This document shows positions 59,800 to 64,000 of a DNA stretch of 64,000 bases, one piece after another. How positions within the stretch are numbered: position 1 is the stretch's first letter; each line of letters begins with the position of its first letter. Both the position numbers and the translations under genes were made by a program. The DNA comes from QPJE01 sp051747745 (GTDB lineage Bacteria > Bacillota > Halanaerobiia > Halanaerobiales > Halanaerobiaceae), in the NCBI GenBank assembly GCA_051747745.1, contig JBNJGL010000007.1, positions 1 through 64,000 of the forward strand. Direction: 5' to 3'. The notes below the pieces were generated by a model, which was given only the letters and a program-made list of their open reading frames with translations, made no database searches and was not told where the DNA came from.

Positions 59800-60847
59800 T
59801 AATAATGACTTAAAAAACGCAGAATACACTGCAGCTGAACTTGCAGATCATGTTGACGGCAGAATAATAGGAAATAGAGATATAAGGATAAACTCTGCCA
59901 GAGGAATAGATGAAGCAGAGGAGAAATCCATAACATTTGCAGATAATGATAAATTTTTTCAAAAGGCACTAAAATCAAAAGCTGCTCTTATTATTGTGCC
60001 GGATAATTTTGAATCTGAAACAGAAAAAACACTTCTGTTGACAGATAATCCCCGTACAGCATATGCAAAAATAGCTTCACTTTTTTTTGATACACCATAC
60101 AAAAGTGGAAAAATATCAGAAAAAGCTGTTATAGCTGAGACCGCTCAAATCGGTAAAGATGTTTCCATTCATCCTGGTGTTATTATTGGAGAAAATACCG
60201 TTATAGGTGATGGAACGATCATTGCGCCGGGATCAGTAATTGCTGATGATGTAAAAATAGGTAAAAACTGTCTGCTTCATCCGGCTGTTGTTGTCGAAAG
60301 AGGCAGCAGGATAGGTGATAGTGTTACCATACAGGCTTCAACTGTAATAGGTTCTGATGGTTATGGTTATGCAAGTGATTCTGAAGGCCACCATAAAGTT
60401 CCACAGCTCGGGAATGTTGTGATAGAATCTGAAGTCGAAATAGGTGCAAATGTTGCCATAGATAGAGGTACAAGTGGGTCTACGGTGATAGGGAAAGGAA
60501 CAAAAATAGATAATCTGGTTCAGATAGCCCACAATGTAAAAGTTGGACCAGAATGTTTAATTATAGCTCAGGTGGGAATTGCCGGCAGCACCACCGTAGA
60601 AAAAAGAGTAACTCTTGCCGGACAGGCCGGAGTAGTAGGACATATTAATCTGGCAGAAAAAACTACAGCTGCTGCCAGGAGCATGGTTACATCAGATACT
60701 AAGAAGGGTGATTTTATATCAGGAGCACCGGCCCAGAACCACCGCCGGGAATTGAAGGAAAAAGCTTCACTCCGCAGGCTGCCTGATCTTCAGAAAAGAG
60801 TAAAAGAACTGGAAAAAAGGCTGTTTGATCTGGAAAAAAACAATTAA
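59789..60847 (+). CDS. lpxD: UDP-3-O-acylglucosamine N-acyltransferase
   Basis: Third lipid A step. Start TTG 59789 is set by SD GGAGGGGG, 9 bases upstream; the open frame extends into the previous gene, but that part has no SD. The 352 residues have an N-terminal uridine-binding domain (EYTAAELADHVDGRIIGN...), then about eight left-handed beta-helix hexapeptides (GENTVIGDGTIIAPGSVIA...). The catalytic His is in IDNLVQIAHNVKVG, and the C-terminal helix ends the protein. SD, spacing and the known family start agree. Confidence 0.95.
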   Translation: MEASNNDLKNAEYTAAELADHVDGRIIGNRDIRINSARGIDEAEEKSITFADNDKFFQKALKSKAALIIVPDNFESETEKTLLLTDNPRTAYAKIASLFFDTPYKSGKISEKAVIAETAQIGKDVSIHPGVIIGENTVIGDGTIIAPGSVIADDVKIGKNCLLHPAVVVERGSRIGDSVTIQASTVIGSDGYGYASDSEGHHKVPQLGNVVIESEVEIGANVAIDRGTSGSTVIGKGTKIDNLVQIAHNVKVGPECLIIAQVGIAGSTTVEKRVTLAGQAGVVGHINLAEKTTAAARSMVTSDTKKGDFISGAPAQNHRRELKEKASLRRLPDLQKRVKELEKRLFDLEKNN

Positions 60848-60929
60848 TTTTAATATTTTATTGAATTATGAAAGATATAAAGATATAATATAGTATTGAA
60901 AGGTTTCTTTTTTGAAAGGTTTGAAAGGA

Positions 60930-61805
60930 ATGAAGCATTTGTTTATAGAAAAGGACAGACAGCATACAATTAAAAATGAAATAGATTATAAAGGTATAGC
61001 ACTCCATTCAGGTGCTGATGCATATATTAAGATAAAAGAAGCGCCGGCAGATAGTGGAATTATTTTCAGGAGGATGGATCTTAAGGGACAGCCGGATTTG
61101 AAGGTAAAACCTGCATCTGTTGTAGATTCGCGCAGGTGTACAACTCTGGGCAGAAAAGATAATAAAGAGATGAGAATAAGTACTGTCGAACATCTGATGG
61201 CTGCTATCTGGGCATCAGAGCTGGACAATCTTTTGATAGAAGTTGATGGACCGGAAATACCGGTTGCAGATGGAAGTGCGGCACCATTTTTTGATCTCCT
61301 GCAGACTGCAGGAAAAAAAGAACAGGAGAAGAAGCTGCGCGTATTTTCCATTGACAGACCTCTATTTGCCCGAAATGGTGGTTCCTATATTACTATACTG
61401 CCATATGATGGATTTAAAATATCATATACTCTGGATTATAAACATCCGGTTGTAGGCACAAGTTTTTTTGAATTTGACAGACAGGAAGACGATTTTAGAA
61501 ATGACCTCAGCAGAGCCAGAACATTTGGGTTTGAGAAGGAGATAGAAAGACTGCACAAAAACGGACTTGCTCTTGGTGGAAGTCTGGATAATGCTGTTTT
61601 AATAGGTAAAGATGAGACAATAAATTCAATGAGATTTAAAAATGAATTTGCCAGACATAAGGTTCTGGATATTGTGGGAGATATGGCTTTAAACGGAAGA
61701 ATAGAGGGGCATATTATAGCTGTTAAATCAGGCCACAGTCTGCATGTTGAACTGGCTGCACTGATAAGGGAAAAAATGATTGAGGAGGAGAACAAAATTG
61801 GGTGA
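60930..61805 (+). CDS. lpxC: UDP-3-O-acyl-N-acetylglucosamine deacetylase
   Basis: Zinc enzyme of the first committed lipid A step. From ATG 60930, 291 residues. Zinc ligands: His in STVEHLMAAIWASELDN, and His and Asp in FARHKVLDIVGDMAL; the catalytic His is in KSGHSLHVELA. DGSAAPFFDLL is the conserved stretch between. Three GAAAGG copies precede the start (60898-60928), and the one ending at 60919 has proper SD spacing. The stop overlaps the fabZ start. Confidence 0.95.
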   Translation: MKHLFIEKDRQHTIKNEIDYKGIALHSGADAYIKIKEAPADSGIIFRRMDLKGQPDLKVKPASVVDSRRCTTLGRKDNKEMRISTVEHLMAAIWASELDNLLIEVDGPEIPVADGSAAPFFDLLQTAGKKEQEKKLRVFSIDRPLFARNGGSYITILPYDGFKISYTLDYKHPVVGTSFFEFDRQEDDFRNDLSRARTFGFEKEIERLHKNGLALGGSLDNAVLIGKDETINSMRFKNEFARHKVLDIVGDMALNGRIEGHIIAVKSGHSLHVELAALIREKMIEEENKIG

Positions 61806-62247
61806 TATAAATGAAATTATTGATATTAACAAAATCCGTTCTATTCTGCCTCACCGCTATCCACTGCTTCTGGTAGACAAGATAGAAGAACTGCAGAAGG
61901 GAGAACATGTTGTAGGTATTAAAAATGTAACAATTAACGAAGAATTTTTTCTGGGCCATTATCCGGACCACCCCATTATGCCTGGAGTTTTAATAGTAGA
62001 GGCAATGGCACAGGTTGCCGGTATTTTAATTTATTACAGTTTTGAGGATATGGAAGAAACATATCCCTATTTTACCGGAATAGATAAGGCCAAGTTTAGA
62101 ACACCAGTTGTACCTGGTGATAGATTAGTAATAAAAGTTGATATAATGAGGCTTCGCAGTAAAATTTCTAAAGTAAAAGCAGAAGCATATGTTGAAGACA
62201 AGCTGGCTGCAGAAGCAGAATTGATGTTTGCATTTGAAGCGAAATAG
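61798..62247 (+). CDS. fabZ: 3-hydroxyacyl-ACP dehydratase FabZ
   Basis: Dehydrates 3-hydroxyacyl-ACP in fatty-acid elongation. In lipid A clusters it competes with LpxA and LpxD for hydroxyacyl-ACP, so its place here balances membrane types. Start TTG 61798 follows SD GAGGAGGAG by 7 bases (149 residues). Motifs: LPHRYPLLLVDKI, the catalytic His in GHYPDHPIMPGV and Glu in VLIVEAMAQVAG. It overlaps the end of lpxC by 8 bases. Confidence 0.95.
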   Translation: MGDINEIIDINKIRSILPHRYPLLLVDKIEELQKGEHVVGIKNVTINEEFFLGHYPDHPIMPGVLIVEAMAQVAGILIYYSFEDMEETYPYFTGIDKAKFRTPVVPGDRLVIKVDIMRLRSKISKVKAEAYVEDKLAAEAELMFAFEAK

Positions 62248-62263
62248 CGGAAAGGAGACGATA

Positions 62264-63079
62264 GTGTTGGCTGAAGCAGGACAAAAAGCAAAACTACTCA
62301 GGCTGGGGAATATTCATGAGACTGCAGTAGTTGCACCAGGAGCAAAATTAGGGAAAAACGTAGAAATAGGGCCATATTCTATTATTGGTGAACATGTAGA
62401 GATAGGTGATAACACCGTAATAGGACCACATGTAGTTATTGATGGCTGGACAACAATAGGAAAAGATAACAAGATTTTTCACGGCGCATCAATAGGTTTA
62501 GAACCTCAGGACCTAAAATTTGATGGCGAAAAAAGCTATCTTTTTATTGGTGACAAAAATGTTATAAGAGAAAATGTGACCATTCACCGGGGGACCGCTG
62601 AAGGCGGTGGGGAGACAAGAATTGGAAATGATAATTTAATTATGGCTTACTGTCATGTTGCACACGACTGTCAGCTGGGAAATCATATTATAATGTCAAA
62701 TGCTACCAATCTGGCAGGACATGTTATCATAGAAGATAATGTAGTTATTTCCGGTATGGTAGGAGTTCATCAGTTTGTAAGGATTGGTAAAATGAGTATG
62801 ACAGGTGCCCATTCCAAAGTGGTAAAAGACGTGCCTCCATATGTACTTGTAGATGGACATCCTGCAGGAGTAAACGGGATCAACGTAGTGGGCCTGAGGA
62901 GAAATGGAGTAACACCTGAGCTGAGAAGAGAGATCAAAAAGGCCTACAAAATACTGTACAGATCAAAACTGAACATCGATGAAGCAATAAAAAAGATGGA
63001 CCAGGAACTGGATGCCAGTGAAGAGATAGAGCATTTTTTGAGATTTTTAAGAAATGTTCAGCGCGGTATCTGCCGTTAG
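62264..63079 (+). CDS. lpxA: UDP-N-acetylglucosamine acyltransferase
   Basis: First lipid A step, a trimeric left-handed beta helix. 271 residues from GTG 62264 (SD AAAGGAG); the next codon, TTG 62267, is equally possible. Hexapeptide repeats run from IHETAVVAPGAKLGKNVEIG to KMSMTGAHSKV. The catalytic His is in MAYCHVAHDCQLG, and PAGVNGINVVGLRRNG begins the C-terminal helical domain. The gene lies between fabZ and lpxI. Confidence 0.95.
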   Translation: MLAEAGQKAKLLRLGNIHETAVVAPGAKLGKNVEIGPYSIIGEHVEIGDNTVIGPHVVIDGWTTIGKDNKIFHGASIGLEPQDLKFDGEKSYLFIGDKNVIRENVTIHRGTAEGGGETRIGNDNLIMAYCHVAHDCQLGNHIIMSNATNLAGHVIIEDNVVISGMVGVHQFVRIGKMSMTGAHSKVVKDVPPYVLVDGHPAGVNGINVVGLRRNGVTPELRREIKKAYKILYRSKLNIDEAIKKMDQELDASEEIEHFLRFLRNVQRGICR

Positions 63080-63091
63080 GATGATAAAAAC

Positions 63092-63934
63092 ATGGAAAAA
63101 ATAGCACTGATAGCAGGCTGGGGGAAACTACCAGCTGTCTGGGCAGAAAGAGCTGTTAAAAAAGGACTGGACATAACTGTATTTACACTTGCCGAAGAGG
63201 AGACAGTATCCTTTGCTGAACTATCATTAGAAACAGTAAATATAAATATCGGCCGTATTGATGAGCTGATCGGACTTATTCATAATAATAATATCAAAAA
63301 AGTTTTAATGATCGGTAAAGTAAGGAAATCCCATCTTTTTAACGGTATTAGTCTGGATAACAGAATGAAGCTTATCTTATCTAAACTTGAAGATTATAAT
63401 GATGATACAATAATGCGGGCAGTTGTAGAAGAATTTTTAAAAGAAGGGCTGGATGTTCTGCCCCAGTCATATCTGCTGGAAGACATGCTGCCTGAGGCAG
63501 GGCCTATTACAGGAGGCAGACCGGATCCAAAAGCTGCCGCAGATATGGTATATGGGCTGGATATGGCACATAAGCTGGGCAGTCTGGATATTGGACAGAC
63601 TGTACTTGTTAAAGATAGAGCTGTTATGGCGGTTGAAGCAATTGAAGGAACAGATGAAGCCATCAGAAGAGCTGCCAAATTCGGCGGCAGAGGAATAGTG
63701 ATGGCCAAAGCAAGCAAACCACAGCAGGATATTAGATTTGATATACCCACTGTAGGTCTTAAAACACTGAATTTACTGCTTGAAGTAGGAGCAAAAGCTT
63801 TAATCATTGAAGCAGGAAAAACATTTTTATTAGATAAAGAAGAATTCTGCCGGAAGGCAGAAAAAGGCGGCCTTAATGTAGTGGCCGCTTCTTTTACAGA
63901 AGAAGGTGAGCTGATAATACCATGGGCAGAGTAA
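63092..63934 (+). CDS. lpxI: UDP-2,3-diacylglucosamine pyrophosphatase LpxI
   Basis: Fourth lipid A step, hydrolysing UDP-2,3-diacylglucosamine to lipid X, done by LpxI in bacteria that lack LpxH. 280 residues opening KIALIAGWGKLPAVWAERA. C-terminal signatures ITGGRPDPKAAADMVYG, VEAIEGTDEAIRRAA and FDIPTVGLKTLNLL are characteristic. The stop overlaps the lpxB start. Having lpxI between lpxA and lpxB matches Negativicutes and Halanaerobiales clusters. Confidence 0.94.
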   Translation: MEKIALIAGWGKLPAVWAERAVKKGLDITVFTLAEEETVSFAELSLETVNINIGRIDELIGLIHNNNIKKVLMIGKVRKSHLFNGISLDNRMKLILSKLEDYNDDTIMRAVVEEFLKEGLDVLPQSYLLEDMLPEAGPITGGRPDPKAAADMVYGLDMAHKLGSLDIGQTVLVKDRAVMAVEAIEGTDEAIRRAAKFGGRGIVMAKASKPQQDIRFDIPTVGLKTLNLLLEVGAKALIIEAGKTFLLDKEEFCRKAEKGGLNVVAASFTEEGELIIPWAE

Positions 63935-64000
63935 TGGTATCTGCCGGTGAAGTATCTGGCGATATGCATGCGGCAGAAGTAGTGAAAGAAATATCGAATA
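63922..64000 (+). CDS. lpxB: Lipid-A-disaccharide synthase, 5' fragment cut by the window end
   Basis: Only the first 26 codons are present: ATG 63922 opens MGRVMVSAGEVSGDMHAAEV. GExSGDxHxA is the N-terminal signature of LpxB, a glycosyltransferase that joins lipid X to UDP-diacylglucosamine. It overlaps the lpxI stop by 13 bases. A second ATG at 63934 is possible. The remainder lies outside the window. Confidence 0.88.
   Translation, partial: MGRVMVSAGEVSGDMHAAEVVKEISN

Noticed and set aside
63394..63969. 191-codon open frame on the - strand
   Set aside because: It lies antisense to lpxI and lpxB, whose motifs are unmistakable. Its translation is Ser/Pro-rich with no recognisable motif and no SD, as typical for shadow frames.
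1..64000. CRISPR arrays, IS elements, phage genes, tRNA or rRNA genes
   Set aside because: I looked for regular repeats, transposase or integrase motifs, and tRNA-like or rRNA sequence and found none.

Overview
The window is an AT-rich chromosomal segment from a low-GC, diderm (two-membrane), probably halophilic anaerobe of the Halanaerobium type. Three things point there. Gene order matches Bacillus/Clostridium in places (ywiB-like/argS/pyrG, rho/rpmE/tdk/prfA/prmC/ywlC/ywlE/upp/atp, murA, mreB). There is a complete outer-membrane block (tamB, bamA, two Skp-like genes, lpxD-lpxC-fabZ-lpxA-lpxI-lpxB). The ATP synthase has a textbook Na+-binding c subunit. I saw no rRNA, tRNA, CRISPR array, insertion sequence or prophage. 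Most genes are core genes on the + strand; only the lactate permease is on the - strand.

Layout. (1) 1-1376: 3' part of an alanine/glycine:cation symporter. (2) 1.5-10 kb: aromatic amino acid genes under two T-box leaders, pheA alone (apparent Phe specifier UUC), then aroF1-aroA-hisC-aroF2-tyrA-aroC (apparent Tyr specifier UAC), with two DAHP synthases in one operon. (3) 10-13.7 kb: a SurA-like periplasmic protein, an OmpR-type regulator with its kinase, and a small membrane protein. (4) 13.8-29 kb: M18 aminopeptidase, two-domain disulfide oxidoreductase plus thioredoxin, argS, pyrG, a crotonase, a HAD phosphatase, a zinc-ribbon protein, fba, a cation exchanger, rho, lactate permease. (5) 29-35.5 kb: translation and housekeeping genes plus the WecA/TagO-type lipid-linked glycan initiator. 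(6) 35.8-43.5 kb: the F-type ATP synthase operon, with two atpE genes flanking atpI. (7) 43.7-48.5 kb: a YueI-like gene, murA, and a three-gene unit of a divergent PfkB-family kinase, a CBS-pair protein and a CPA-type antiporter. (8) 48.5-64 kb: mreB, an S55-type peptidase, and the outer-membrane biogenesis and lipid A genes.

Most notable observations. The first atpE (36824-37081) matches the second closely but has Gly where the ion-binding Glu should be and Met for the Na+-ligand Gln, so it cannot carry an ion at that site. AtpA has a roughly 35-residue acidic tail. A palindromic intergenic element built on GTACCSGGTAC occurs twice (13744-13794 and 34379-34428) with conserved flank. Matching 18-bp Rex-like sites lie in front of both the atp operon and mreB. 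The kinase-CBS-antiporter unit looks like a self-contained, ligand-regulated ion-transport module.

Starts were adjusted from the longest open frame to the codon with a well-spaced Shine-Dalgarno (SD) sequence; many are TTG or GTG. All functional calls rest on motifs read by eye, with no database search.
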